Shown one piece after another: positions 1 to 7,977 of a stretch of 32,899 nucleotides of DNA. Source of the DNA: an uncultured Chloroflexota bacterium (GTDB lineage: Bacteria > Chloroflexota > Anaerolineae > Aggregatilineales > Phototrophicaceae); NCBI GenBank assembly GCA_903877335.1, contig CAIRDJ010000381.1, positions 1-32,899 on the forward strand. The letters run 5' to 3'. Position 1 is the first letter of the stretch; the number at the start of each line of letters is the position of its first letter. The position numbers and the translations under genes are program-made. The notes beneath the pieces are model-generated. The model was given only the letters and a program-made list of their open reading frames with translations. It was not told where the DNA came from and made no database searches.

Positions 1-969
1 GATGCCCCTCATATCGTGTATTGGGCGGGCGTGATGACCCTAGTCTATCCCACACAACTGATCTTCGCGCTGGTGGGCATCACCTTAACCAGTCGTCGCT
101 TGATGCGTTGGTGGGCGTTCTATCAATACTTTGACCAATTCACGCTGGCGATCTTGATGATCGTCGCCGTATGGGTGCATCCTAGCGCGTCTGCTTTGGT
201 GCTGGCACGCCTCGCACACGGCACAGTGACGGTTGTGGTGGGGTTGATGCTCTACCAACGGTTACGCCATGCCACCGCGTTCTCCTTCCCTGCGTTGAGG
301 GAGATCACACAGGGGAGCATGAGCGTTAGCGTAGTTGGGTATCGGCGGTTTGGCGTGTTGAACGCGCTGGACAAAAACATCGCCCAATTGTTCACCACGT
401 TACCCGTGCAATTGGTGGGCACGCTTGGCGGAACAGAAGCGGCGGGCATGCTGACCTTCGCCCTGAATCTGATTCGTCAAACCACCTTCTTCACCTCTGC
501 GCTATTTGAAAACCTACAGGCGGTGATTCCGCTTGCCATTGGGCGTGGCGAATACTTGAAATTGTGGCGCAACCTGTTGCGGGTGATGCTCACCTTGCTG
601 ATCGGTAGCGCAGGCTTTTACGTGGCGTTCGCGCTGGCGGTGCCCTACTTGATGCGTTGGTTGGGGTCGGAATGGGTGGGCGCAGAACGGGTGATCTTGT
701 GGTTGAGCGTGTTTGGCATTGTCTCCACAGTGGGCGGGGTTTTGGGTCCGTTGTATCGCGCCTTTGATGTGATGGAGGCAATCACCCTGAGCAAGGTTGT
801 CACCATCGTGATCGGTGGGCTAGTGGGGTGGGTGCTCATCCCACGCTATGGGGCATTGGGAGGGGCATGGATGGTGAACGGGATGTTCATCTTCTCCGTT
901 TCCAGCACCGCGTTGCTGACGTTCCCCCCCCTCTATCAGCGTGCCTATTCACCGCCCCCGTCCAATTAG
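1..969 (+). CDS. Wzx-type oligosaccharide flippase, C-terminal part (5' truncated by window)
   Basis: The frame is open from base 1, so the true start lies upstream. About 320 residues remain. They are very hydrophobic, with repeated membrane segments separated by short basic loops. The conserved-looking middle part includes LNALDKNIAQLFTTLPVQLVG and GGTEAAGMLTFALN, the way MOP-superfamily polysaccharide flippases (MatE/Wzx) read in their second half. Such proteins move lipid-linked sugar units across the cytoplasmic membrane. The glycosyltransferase downstream on the same strand fits a surface-polysaccharide setting. The last residues (PPPSN) are polar, as expected for a cytoplasmic tail. 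Family assignment is from sequence character; the substrate cannot be read. Confidence 0.75.
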   Translation, partial: DAPHIVYWAGVMTLVYPTQLIFALVGITLTSRRLMRWWAFYQYFDQFTLAILMIVAVWVHPSASALVLARLAHGTVTVVVGLMLYQRLRHATAFSFPALREITQGSMSVSVVGYRRFGVLNALDKNIAQLFTTLPVQLVGTLGGTEAAGMLTFALNLIRQTTFFTSALFENLQAVIPLAIGRGEYLKLWRNLLRVMLTLLIGSAGFYVAFALAVPYLMRWLGSEWVGAERVILWLSVFGIVSTVGGVLGPLYRAFDVMEAITLSKVVTIVIGGLVGWVLIPRYGALGGAWMVNGMFIFSVSSTALLTFPPLYQRAYSPPPSN

Positions 970-977
970 TGGGGCGG

Positions 978-1106
978 TTAGGGCGTTGTCACCACAGCGA
1001 TAAAGCGAGCTGTTGCGGCATCGTCCGCCACCTCTCCGACCACCAGCGACTCAAAACCAATGCCACTGTTATAAATCAACAACTGCTGATTGAGCCATGT
1101 CGCCGA
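978..1106 (-). pseudogene. Possible relic of a protein C-terminus (42 codons, no start)
   Basis: On the minus strand, between an in-frame TAA (1107-1109) and another TAA (978-980), there are 42 sense codons and no plausible start codon. The translation reads like ordinary protein, with WLNQQLLIYNSG near its start and ARFIAVVTTP at its end. It lies tail to tail with the flippase, whose stop is 8 bases away. I do not recognise the family. It may be the surviving 3' end of a decayed gene; chance is a real alternative over so short a stretch. Confidence 0.25.
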
Positions 1107-1121
1107 TTACGCATTTGTTGA

Positions 1122-1151
1122 TTGTAATGATCGTTGATGAACTGGTATAAT
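1122..1151 (+). promoter_or_regulatory. Candidate sigma70-type promoter for the 1191-2968 genes
   Basis: TTGTAA at 1122-1127 and a perfect TATAAT at 1146-1151 are 18 bases apart. Transcription would begin near 1158, upstream of the GTG at 1191. The intergenic stretch from 970 to 1190 shows nothing else except the minus-strand relic. Confidence 0.45.
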
Positions 1152-1190
1152 CGTTGTCAAACTTTCCATCGGACTAAGTCTGAAGCACCC

Positions 1191-1349
1191 GTGTCTACCC
1201 ACCCAACAATAATACTGACCGCGAAAGAAGCAAAGCAACGGCTATGCAGGGCAATAGTGGCACGACTGCTTTTCGCCAGCATGATGATGCTGGGATGGTT
1301 TGCCACAGGGGCGATCTTGTTTGCGCGTGCGCGAGGTTACTTGCCATGA
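1191..1349 (+). CDS. Small single-pass membrane protein, translationally coupled to the GT39 gene
   Basis: This ORF is open from an ATG at 1134 (71 residues). I prefer the GTG at 1191 (52 residues) because the TATAAT box lies between the two starts. The protein has a basic N-terminal half (AKEAKQRLCR) and one membrane segment (LLFASMMMLGWFATGAILFA), then RARGYLP. The stop overlaps the start of the following glycosyltransferase as ATGA, a classic coupling arrangement. I do not recognise a family. It could be a real small membrane partner of the transferase or a coupling ORF whose product matters little. Confidence 0.4.
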   Translation: MSTHPTIILTAKEAKQRLCRAIVARLLFASMMMLGWFATGAILFARARGYLP

Positions 1350-2968
1350 AGCCCTCGCCCATACGAGCGATCTATGCCTGGTTGGGGTTGGTTGGCTTGA
1401 TTGTGATCTTGGCAAGCCCCATCCTCACCTACCCACTTGGGCGCGATCAAGGCGAATTTGCCACCATTGCGCAAGGGATTTTATGGGGGCGCGTGCCCTA
1501 TCTTGACTTGTGGAATCCTAAACCCCCTGCCATCTTCTACACCTATGCGCTGATGATTCGCACGTTTGGGGCGAACGCCCTCGCCATCCGCGCCTTAGAT
1601 CTACTCACGTTTCCGTTGGTGGCGTGGGGACTCTATGGCATTGCCCGACGCTTGGAGGATCACCTGAGCGGTTTGTGGGCGGTTGCCTTGTACGCCGCTT
1701 TCTACTTCAGCGAGGACTTTTGGACGCTTAGCCAAAATGATGGCATTGCCAGCATCGTGATGGTGTTGGCGGTTTGGTGTTTGTTCCACCTGCTCGATGA
1801 CGAGCAACACGCCCCTTATGCGTGGGGGTGGGCGTTGGGGGCAGGGCTATGGTGTGGGATCGTGTTATGGTTCAAGTACCCGTTCATCTTGTTTGTGGGG
1901 GCAGTTGCGCTGGGGACGGTGTGGCTTCAACCGCGCTGGAGTTGGCGCAATGCAGGCGCGTTCGTGGGCGCGGTGACGTTGGTGGGCGTGCTGGGCATGG
2001 GCGCGTTGTGGCGGATGGGGGCGTTTGAAGAGTGGATCATCAGCGTTCAAACCACCGGAGGCTATACCGCACAGGGCTATGACTGGCAAATCTTCTGGCG
2101 GGATATGGCGCACTATGGACGCAACCGCTGGGCGCACTGGTGGGTGCTGGGTGTTTTGGTCGGGATGGGGGCATTTTTACAACTGGGTGAGGGTTGGCGT
2201 TCAGGGCAAAAATCATCGCTATTGTTGCAGAGCCACCTCGTGACAATTCGACACAAATGGAGTATGATCGACTTTTGGCTTGTGGGATGTACGTTGGCAA
2301 TGCTAGTTCAAGCCAAAGGCTATGACTATCACTGGCTACCGATGCTACCCCCGTTGGTGTTACACGGCACCAATGCCTTAAAGAGCGTCATCGCCCATTG
2401 TCTAAAACTCTGTGCGAGGGGACCTCTGCCGCGATGGTTGGCAAGTTATACCATGATGCTACCTATTTCGGCGGCGTTAGCACATTTAACCTTCTCAACA
2501 TGGGGCACGACTTACCCGTACCTGAGGGGCGCAATCACGAAAGAAACCTACCTGCAGGGTTTTGTAGGTGGGGAATATGTCGCCAGTGAATCAGTGGCGA
2601 TGGCACAATGGCTACGGGAGCGTGTGCCCCCGACGGATACGCTGTACATTTGGGGGTTTCGCCCAGAAATCTACTACCTCAGTCAACTCCGTCCCGCAAC
2701 GCGCTTTATTTTTCAGTTCCCCTTAGTGGGGGCGTGGTATCCTCCTGAATGGAAACAAGAGAACGTCGATGTTTTGTGGGCAAGTTTGCCCCCTTATGTC
2801 TTGGTGTTACAAGCGGATTACATGCCCTGGGTGACCGGGCGTGATGCTGATTCAGCTACCCTGCTCAACGAATATCAAGCCTTGCAAGACTGGTTAATTT
2901 TTAACTATGAGCGCACAACGCAGATTGGGAATTTCATCGTATGGCAACGCAAGAACAACAAATCATAA
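1346..2968 (+). CDS. GT-C glycosyltransferase, family 39 / ArnT-like membrane protein
   Basis: A 540-residue polytopic protein. The frame is open from 1244, but the ATG at 1346 is chosen because it opens directly into a signal-anchor-like segment (MKPSPIRAIYAWLGLVGLIV) and overlaps the previous stop as ATGA. Just after the first membrane helix comes PLGRDQGEFATIAQGIL, the periplasmic acidic loop where GT-C enzymes keep a catalytic aspartate, then DLWNPKPPAIFY, typical of Pfam PMT_2/GT39 proteins. Many further membrane helices follow, then a soluble C-terminal part. The family uses polyprenyl-phosphate sugars to glycosylate lipids or proteins outside the membrane; donor and acceptor are unknown here. 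Its 3' end overlaps the GNAT gene by 28 bases. Confidence 0.8.
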   Translation: MKPSPIRAIYAWLGLVGLIVILASPILTYPLGRDQGEFATIAQGILWGRVPYLDLWNPKPPAIFYTYALMIRTFGANALAIRALDLLTFPLVAWGLYGIARRLEDHLSGLWAVALYAAFYFSEDFWTLSQNDGIASIVMVLAVWCLFHLLDDEQHAPYAWGWALGAGLWCGIVLWFKYPFILFVGAVALGTVWLQPRWSWRNAGAFVGAVTLVGVLGMGALWRMGAFEEWIISVQTTGGYTAQGYDWQIFWRDMAHYGRNRWAHWWVLGVLVGMGAFLQLGEGWRSGQKSSLLLQSHLVTIRHKWSMIDFWLVGCTLAMLVQAKGYDYHWLPMLPPLVLHGTNALKSVIAHCLKLCARGPLPRWLASYTMMLPISAALAHLTFSTWGTTYPYLRGAITKETYLQGFVGGEYVASESVAMAQWLRERVPPTDTLYIWGFRPEIYYLSQLRPATRFIFQFPLVGAWYPPEWKQENVDVLWASLPPYVLVLQADYMPWVTGRDADSATLLNEYQALQDWLIFNYERTTQIGNFIVWQRKNNKS

Positions 2969-3393
2969 CCGTTATTCGCCGTGCTACGGATGCTGATCTT
3001 CAAAGTATTTCCACCCTCATCCACTCTTTTGTGAAGAATGGTGAGGTGTTGCCACGCACGTTACAAGAACTTACAACGCTGATTGAGACGTTTTTTGTGG
3101 CAGAACAAAACGGCGAAATCGTGGGTTGTGTCTCTTTAGAGATTTTTAATTGGAAGCTGGCAGAAGTGCGTAGCTTGTGCGTGGCAGAAGCGGCACGCAA
3201 TCAAGGGATTGGCAAGAAACTGGTGGATGCGTGCGTTCAATATGCCCAGTCCCAAAATATCCTAGAGGTGATGGCAATCACCCATAACGAAAATTTCTTT
3301 GTGTCGTGCGGGTTTGACTACACATTGCCCAACTTGAAGAAGGCGTTGTTCATCCAAACTGGGGTGTTGAACATGCAGGACAATGACCAGTAA
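2941..3393 (+). CDS. GNAT N-acetyltransferase, ArgA-like
   Basis: A 150-residue single GNAT domain. Acetyl-CoA binding motif A is visible as VRSLCVAEAARNQGIGKKLV, with the R/Q-x-x-G-x-G loop at about residues 86-91. The spacing of LPRTLQELTTLIETFFVAE, the GCVSLEIF strand and FFVSCGFD resembles the acetyltransferase domain of N-acetylglutamate synthases (ArgA/short NAGS). That would place it at the first step of arginine synthesis, but no other arg gene is nearby and generic GNATs can look alike. The ATG overlaps the preceding gene by 28 bases. A later start would remove the conserved VIRRATDAD strand, so this start is kept. Confidence 0.75.
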   Translation: MATQEQQIITVIRRATDADLQSISTLIHSFVKNGEVLPRTLQELTTLIETFFVAEQNGEIVGCVSLEIFNWKLAEVRSLCVAEAARNQGIGKKLVDACVQYAQSQNILEVMAITHNENFFVSCGFDYTLPNLKKALFIQTGVLNMQDNDQ

Positions 3394-3421
3394 TCCCTAG
3401 CTCCCTTCCCCACAGACTGAC

Positions 3422-3462
3422 TCGGTTTGGTGATTGCCCTCCCTTAGACATTGCCAAACCGA
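3422..3462 (+). terminator. Inverted repeat after the GNAT gene, possible terminator
   Basis: TCGGTTTGG (3422-3430) and CCAAACCGA (3454-3462) form a perfect 9-bp stem with a 23-base loop, 29 bases after the GNAT stop. No strong T-run follows, so termination is only a possibility. The rest of 3394-3574 holds a second weak pair, CCCTAG with CTAGGG near 3510-3530. No T-box signature was seen before serS. Confidence 0.35.
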
Positions 3463-3574
3463 ATTGCCCCAACTGCGCCATTTTATGCTACCATAACTTC
3501 AACACCCTAGTGGGGTTGCCTGCCCTCTAGGGCTAAACCCATCCAAACCAACTCGTCATAAGGAATGACCAACG

Positions 3575-4993
3575 ATGATTGATATTGCCCTAATCCGTAG
3601 CAACCCGTCATGGGTCAAAGAGCAAATGCTATTGCTTCAGGATACCGAAGCGGAACAACGCATTGACCGTGTGGTTGAGCTAGATAGTCGCCGACGCGAG
3701 TTATTGACGCTCGCGGAAACGTTGCAATCTTCCCGCAATAAACTCAACAAGAGCATGGGGGGCTTACGGGGCAACAAGACCTTATCCGATGCCCACAAGA
3801 GCGCGTTGATGCACGCCGCCACCCAAGCCATTCAGCACGGGAATTATGAACAGGCGGATGCGTACCTAGCAGGCAATGGGGCAGACACCCTCACACCCAG
3901 CGCAGAAGACGTACAATCTGCCATGAACGCCCTTGTTGCCAACCTCAAAGAAATGGGCGACCGCTACGAAGCCTATCAAGATGACATCCGCGCGGTTGAA
4001 ACGGAACTCAACCACCACATGGATTGGATTCCCAACGTGCCGCACGAAAGCACCCCACGCGGTGCAAGCGATGAGCAAAATATCCCCTGGCAACCCGAAG
4101 GGGAGATGCGCCAATTTGAGTTCACCCCCAAGCCCCATTGGGACTTGGCAACCGAGCTGGGCATCATTGACTTTGAGCGCGGGGTGCGCATGCACGGCTC
4201 ACGGGGGTATGTCTTGCGTGGGGTTGGCTCACGTTTACAACGCGCTTTGATTAGCTTCTTCTTGGACAAGGCACGCGAAAAGGGCTTTGTTGAATTCTAT
4301 GTGCCCTACATGGTGTTGCCAGAGATGCTGTATGGATCATCTCAATTGCCCAAGTTTGCCGATACCGTCTATCAAGATGAGGATGCCGGCTTGGTGATGA
4401 TCCCCACCTCTGAAGTGACGCTCACCAATTTGCACCGCGACGAAATTTTAGACGAGGCACAATTGCCCCTGTATTACGCCGCACACACCCCCTGCTTCCG
4501 CCGTGAGCAAGCAAGCGCAGGGCGCGATACGCGCGGCATCAAGCGCGTGCATCAGTTTGAAAAGGTGGAGATGTATAAGTTCACCACCCCCGAAACCAGC
4601 TATGCCGAGTTGGAAGCGTTGACCGAAGCGGCGGCAGACATCATCCGCGCGTTGAAGTTGCCCTTCCGTCGTCTCGAAATTTGTACAGGGGACTTGGGCT
4701 TTTCTGCCACCAAGAAATATGATCTTGAGATTTGGGCACCCGGTTGTCAAGAATGGCTAGAGGTTAGCTCTTGTAGCAATACCGAAGCCTTCCAAGCGCG
4801 TCGTGCCAACATCCGCTTTAAGCGCGAGGGGGGCAAAAAGAATGAATATGTCCACACCCTCAACGGGAGTGGCTTGGCAACCCCGCGCGTGATGATCGCC
4901 ATTTTAGAGACGTATCAACAGGCGGACGGAAGCGTGATTGTGCCGGATGTGTTGCGCCCCTATTTGGGGATGGATGTCATTACCGCATCCTAA
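3575..4993 (+). CDS. serS: Seryl-tRNA synthetase
   Basis: Charges tRNA-Ser (and tRNA-Sec) with serine in the cytoplasm; a class II synthetase. The N-terminus MIDIALIRSNPSWVKEQML begins the helical tRNA-binding arm, a long coiled coil to about residue 140. The catalytic domain follows with the TxE serine site (IPTSEVTLTN), motif 2 (CFRREQASAGRDTRGIKRVH) and motif 3 (LNGSGLATPRVMIAILE). At 472 residues it is some 40 longer than the E. coli enzyme; the extra length lies in the arm, around GGLRGNKTLSDAHKSALMHA and the following acidic stretch. It stands alone, with a 181-base gap upstream. Confidence 0.97.
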   Translation: MIDIALIRSNPSWVKEQMLLLQDTEAEQRIDRVVELDSRRRELLTLAETLQSSRNKLNKSMGGLRGNKTLSDAHKSALMHAATQAIQHGNYEQADAYLAGNGADTLTPSAEDVQSAMNALVANLKEMGDRYEAYQDDIRAVETELNHHMDWIPNVPHESTPRGASDEQNIPWQPEGEMRQFEFTPKPHWDLATELGIIDFERGVRMHGSRGYVLRGVGSRLQRALISFFLDKAREKGFVEFYVPYMVLPEMLYGSSQLPKFADTVYQDEDAGLVMIPTSEVTLTNLHRDEILDEAQLPLYYAAHTPCFRREQASAGRDTRGIKRVHQFEKVEMYKFTTPETSYAELEALTEAAADIIRALKLPFRRLEICTGDLGFSATKKYDLEIWAPGCQEWLEVSSCSNTEAFQARRANIRFKREGGKKNEYVHTLNGSGLATPRVMIAILETYQQADGSVIVPDVLRPYLGMDVITAS

Positions 4994-5015
4994 AATGGGT
5001 GGTGCTGGCGTATGC

Positions 5016-5054
5016 TTTCCCCTTTTGCAGCGGTTGACGTTGGAGAAGGGGAAA
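5016..5054 (+). terminator. Inverted repeat downstream of serS
   Basis: TTTCCCCTT (5016-5024) pairs perfectly with AAGGGGAAA (5046-5054) across a 21-base loop, starting 22 bases after the serS stop. No T-run follows, so it may instead protect the mRNA end. The loop contains TTGACG (5034-5039), which could serve as a -35 with TATGCT at 5056-5061. Confidence 0.4.
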
Positions 5055-5091
5055 CTATGCTTGTAAATATTCGGAATGGGTCTTTTGAGAC

Positions 5092-5119
5092 TTGTAAACC
5101 GAGCCTAAAGCGTTACACT
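5092..5119 (+). promoter_or_regulatory. Candidate promoter for the 34-residue membrane peptide
   Basis: TTGTAA (5092-5097) and TACACT (5114-5119) are 16 bases apart, about 85 bases before the ATG at 5203. Both hexamers are near the sigma70 consensus but neither is perfect. Confidence 0.35.
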
Positions 5120-5202
5120 ACGCTAAATTATGACAACGGAATAGGTGCGCTGGATCATCAACATGGTCTTGGGCGCATTCAGTAGATGGTTTGGTGGTTC
5201 AC

Positions 5203-5307
5203 ATGGACGACAAAAAGGTCGCGTATCAAGCAGCTTTCGTCATTTCTAGTGCCGTATTGATGTTGTTATTCTTATCGGTTCCCTCAATTTTGATGCTTAT
5301 TTTCTAG
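5203..5307 (+). CDS. 34-residue single-pass membrane peptide
   Basis: A short ORF between serS and the convergent HEAT gene. It begins MDDKKVAYQAAF, a charged cytoplasmic start, and then runs almost entirely in hydrophobic residues (ISSAVLMLLFLSVPSILMLI) to the stop. A GGTGG at 5193-5197 sits 5 bases before the ATG and a promoter-like pair lies upstream. The charge pattern suggests N-in topology with one helix and a proline kink. I recognise no family. Nothing else coding was seen in 4994-5383. Confidence 0.45.
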   Translation: MDDKKVAYQAAFVISSAVLMLLFLSVPSILMLIF

Positions 5308-5383
5308 CGCAGTGAAACACAATACGCGACCGTGCCGCGGTCTCTAGCCAAAAAAGCAAGCAACGCGACATTGCGAAAACCCC

Positions 5384-5779
5384 TTAAGTTACTTGATAGG
5401 GGGAGGCGCGCAAGGCCGAATGAGCTGCCCGTCGAATGTCTTCGCGCTCGTGGCGAGCACACTGACTGAGGAAGTCGTGGGTGGCTTGCGTATGGTAGCG
5501 CAAAAGTGCCAACGCAATCACATAGCGCACCTGCTCGTCTTCGTCGCGCATGAATTGCTCATGGAGGGGCAGGAGTGCCTCCCGAATGCGATGCGTGCCC
5601 ATCACGATGGCGGTATTCATGCGCACCCCCATTTCAGCGTGGTGGATGAGTTCACAGTGTGTTGCCAACTCGGCTTGACACCCTGCCTGCGACAACTCTA
5701 ACAGGCGTTGTTGCAAGTCGAGGGGATCGGTCAATTCGGAGAGGGATTTCTCCAAGTCTTCACAATGAGGCATCGTCAT
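5384..5779 (-). CDS. HEAT-repeat protein
   Basis: A 131-residue helical protein. The second half shows two HEAT-like helical hairpins: MNTAIVMGTHRIREALLPLHEQ and VRYVIALALLRYHTQATHDFLSQ, followed by DIRRAAHSALRAS. HEAT repeats form curved scaffolds for protein-protein contact; no enzyme motif is visible. Two starts are possible, at 5779 and 5773 (MTMPHCEDL); a GGGG lies 4 bases before the first and 10 before the second. It follows the S9 peptidase on the same strand after 141 bases that hold a stable hairpin, so co-transcription is uncertain. Partner unknown. Confidence 0.65.
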   Translation of the reverse strand: MTMPHCEDLEKSLSELTDPLDLQQRLLELSQAGCQAELATHCELIHHAEMGVRMNTAIVMGTHRIREALLPLHEQFMRDEDEQVRYVIALALLRYHTQATHDFLSQCARHEREDIRRAAHSALRASPYQVT

Positions 5780-5841
5780 GATTCCCCAACTTCTTGCGTG
5801 AGCGTTCTCCCATCCTGTCCGCCTGCCATTGTTCAGTTGCG

Positions 5842-5858
5842 CTCGCCCGAAGGGCGAG
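5842..5858 (-). terminator. Compact GC-rich hairpin after the S9 peptidase
   Basis: On the minus strand CTCGCCC-TTC-GGGCGAG forms a perfect 7-bp stem with a 3-base loop, about 60 bases past the peptidase stop. No T-run follows, so it may be a processing or stabilising element rather than a full terminator. Confidence 0.4.
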
Positions 5859-5920
5859 GATGGTTTGGGTGGAAGGGTTAGGGTGATCGGTCGGGAAGGT
5901 TTTCCAAGTCAAGGTAAGTG

Positions 5921-7792
5921 TCATCCCTGTATCCCATGAATCAAGTGAAATTGTAGAAACTGGTGCATTGAATTGAAGTAGTCTTGCAGGTGTTCCGCCT
6001 TGCGGAAGCTATGCCCTGCCCCGTCCATGACCTTGTACAAAATGGGGATGCCCCGTCGCTTGAGCGATTGGGCAACTGCCTCTGCCTGCTCGAAGTGAAC
6101 AACCGTGTCCTGATTCCCGTGAAAGATTGCCAGCGGATTTTGCAGGCGTTCCGCGTGACGCAAGGGGGAACGTGCGAACCACGTTTCGGCGTGGTCGGGC
6201 AATGCCCCCAACAGAAAATCGTTGTAACGTGCCTCAAAGCGGTGGGTGTGTTCCTGGGTCATGAAATGGTCACACACCGCCGCCCTCACCACCCCCACCT
6301 TGAACAGGCTTGGGAACTGCATCAGGCATTGCAGGGCGGTGTATCCCCCCGCGCTGCTTCCCATCACGGCGACACGGTGCGGATGCACCAGCTCGTGCTC
6401 AATGAGATGCTGTGCCCCGCTCATGCAATCCAGCGCGTCCACCCGTCCCCATTCCCCAGCTAAAGCCATGCGGAACGCCCGCCCATATCCCATGCTCCCA
6501 CGATAATTGACTTGCAAAACAGCATAGCCACGCGCCACCAGAAACTGCACCTCACCATCAAAGCGGTGGAACTTTTGCGTGGTGGGTCCAGAATGTGCCT
6601 GAACCAGTAGAGGGGGGAGCGTGCTATGTTTGGGCATGTATAGCAACCCATGTAAGGGCGTGCCGTCGGGCGCGTTCCAGAACACATCTTGTGGGGTGAC
6701 AAACACCTCCGTCGGATGGTGCTCCAGTGCGCTGTGGCGGTTGACCAACGGGGTGGCGTGTGTGGGTTGCCACGTGATGACTTGGTCGGGTTGGGTGCTG
6801 TGCCCACCGATGAGCGCGAGGGTATCATCCAACGGACAAACCGCCAGTTGTTCCAGATAGCTATAGGGTTGAAGCTCCTCAAGCGGGCGGATGTCATGCC
6901 CTGTGAGGGAGAGTTCCACCAACGTCACCCGCGCTTGCTGGTGGCGCAAGGCGTATAGGGCGGTGCTGTCGGTGCGCCATGCCAATGTGCGCATGGATTG
7001 TAACCACCCTGCCACCCCATATTCCGCCTCATCGTGCGCAGTTAAGCAAGTGGTGGCGTGGGTGTTGAGGTCATACACATACACGCGCCACCAACCATCT
7101 TGGTCGCTGACGTAGGCGAGCGATTGCCCATCGGGAGCGTAGCACGGTTGGAAGGTTGCGCTGGAGTGGGGCATGGGGAAAGTGTGCGTGCCGATGACCT
7201 GTGGTTCCCCCGTGCCCAACAAGAGCCGGTGCAACCGCGCTTCTTGCCAGGGCATGTGTTGGGCATCCCACGTGATGCAGGCGATCTCCTCCCCGTTGGG
7301 ATGCCAAGTGGGTTGCATGATGAAGTCGTAGCCTTTGAGCAGTTGACGTGCCCACGCTTTGCCATCCAACGGGGTGATGGCTAACGACTGTTGCCCGCTG
7401 TCCTCGTGGATGGTTAACACCCAGCGATGATCGGGGGAGATGACGGGGGAAGCAACATGCCCAACTGATGGGGTGATGGGGCGGGGTTTGCCACCGCGCA
7501 AAGGCATGACGTATAACTGTGTGCCATCCTGCACGAAGACCACCTGCCCCCCACCAACCGCGAAGCCTCCCCCTCCATAGCCAATGCCTCCCCCAATGCG
7601 CAAGTCGCGCACCAGGTCACGCGGGTTTTCGCCACGGGTTTGTGCCACCAGCGCAACACCCGATTTGCGATTTTCTTGCCATACCAAAGTGGGGCTGGTG
7701 GTGTCCCATGCCACATCGGAAAAGGAGAGGCTACTGATGAGATCATCAGGTGTGATGGAAGAAGCGTGTATATTTGCAGAATCAAGCCACAT
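5921..7792 (-). CDS. S9 family peptidase (prolyl oligopeptidase / acylaminoacyl-peptidase type)
   Basis: A 623-residue serine peptidase of clan SC. Residues 1 to about 360 form a beta-propeller (repeats such as SPVISPDHRWVLTIHED and PCYAPDGQSLAYVSDQDG) that gates access. The alpha/beta-hydrolase domain follows. The triad is readable: Ser480 in GSSAGG, Asp562 in HGNQDTVV and His594 in DGAGHSF; the oxyanion segment is NYRGSMGYGRAF. No signal peptide is present, so it probably acts on short peptides in the cytoplasm. A glycine-rich stretch (GGGIGYGGGGFAVGGG, residues 67-82) forms an early propeller blade and is normal for this subfamily. Its upstream region is long and structured, suggesting regulation. 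Confidence 0.9.
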   Translation of the reverse strand: MWLDSANIHASSITPDDLISSLSFSDVAWDTTSPTLVWQENRKSGVALVAQTRGENPRDLVRDLRIGGGIGYGGGGFAVGGGQVVFVQDGTQLYVMPLRGGKPRPITPSVGHVASPVISPDHRWVLTIHEDSGQQSLAITPLDGKAWARQLLKGYDFIMQPTWHPNGEEIACITWDAQHMPWQEARLHRLLLGTGEPQVIGTHTFPMPHSSATFQPCYAPDGQSLAYVSDQDGWWRVYVYDLNTHATTCLTAHDEAEYGVAGWLQSMRTLAWRTDSTALYALRHQQARVTLVELSLTGHDIRPLEELQPYSYLEQLAVCPLDDTLALIGGHSTQPDQVITWQPTHATPLVNRHSALEHHPTEVFVTPQDVFWNAPDGTPLHGLLYMPKHSTLPPLLVQAHSGPTTQKFHRFDGEVQFLVARGYAVLQVNYRGSMGYGRAFRMALAGEWGRVDALDCMSGAQHLIEHELVHPHRVAVMGSSAGGYTALQCLMQFPSLFKVGVVRAAVCDHFMTQEHTHRFEARYNDFLLGALPDHAETWFARSPLRHAERLQNPLAIFHGNQDTVVHFEQAEAVAQSLKRRGIPILYKVMDGAGHSFRKAEHLQDYFNSMHQFLQFHLIHGIQG

Positions 7793-7858
7793 GATTTCTT
7801 AAAACAACATCACGAACAAAACTAAGTAGCGGGTATCATAACTGGGTTGTGAGGGCAA

Positions 7859-7880
7859 AACACCCCATTGCTGGGGTGTT
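7859..7880 (-). terminator. Terminator-like hairpin inside the S9 peptidase leader
   Basis: On the minus strand AACACCCC-AGCAAT-GGGGTGTT is a perfect 8-bp stem, and its 3' arm runs into further Ts (TTTTG). It lies about 65 bases before the peptidase ATG and downstream of the promoter at 7978-8006, so it would act on the leader transcript, as attenuators do. Confidence 0.5.
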
Positions 7881-7891
7881 GGTAAGTCTGT

Positions 7892-7961
7892 GTTGCGCAG
7901 CGAGGAAATAAAAGTTTTTTTTAAGAATCGCAGTAAATTTGGTTTGCTACGCAACTTTTAT
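7892..7961 (-). promoter_or_regulatory. Competing stems in the S9 peptidase 5' leader
   Basis: Read on the minus strand, ATAAAAGTT (7961-7953) can pair perfectly with AACTTTTAT (7916-7908). The overlapping GTTGCGTAGC (7955-7946) can pair with GCTGCGCAAC (7901-7892), with one mismatch. The two stems share three bases (GTT, 7955-7953) and their arms interleave, so they exclude each other or form a pseudoknot. This is what a switching leader RNA looks like, though no known riboswitch class was recognised. Confidence 0.35.
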
Positions 7962-7977
7962 CCTTCAAGATGCCTAA

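Noticed and set aside
3394-3574. Possible T-box leader before serS
   Set aside because: No conserved antiterminator sequence or specifier-loop layout could be found; only two simple inverted repeats are present.
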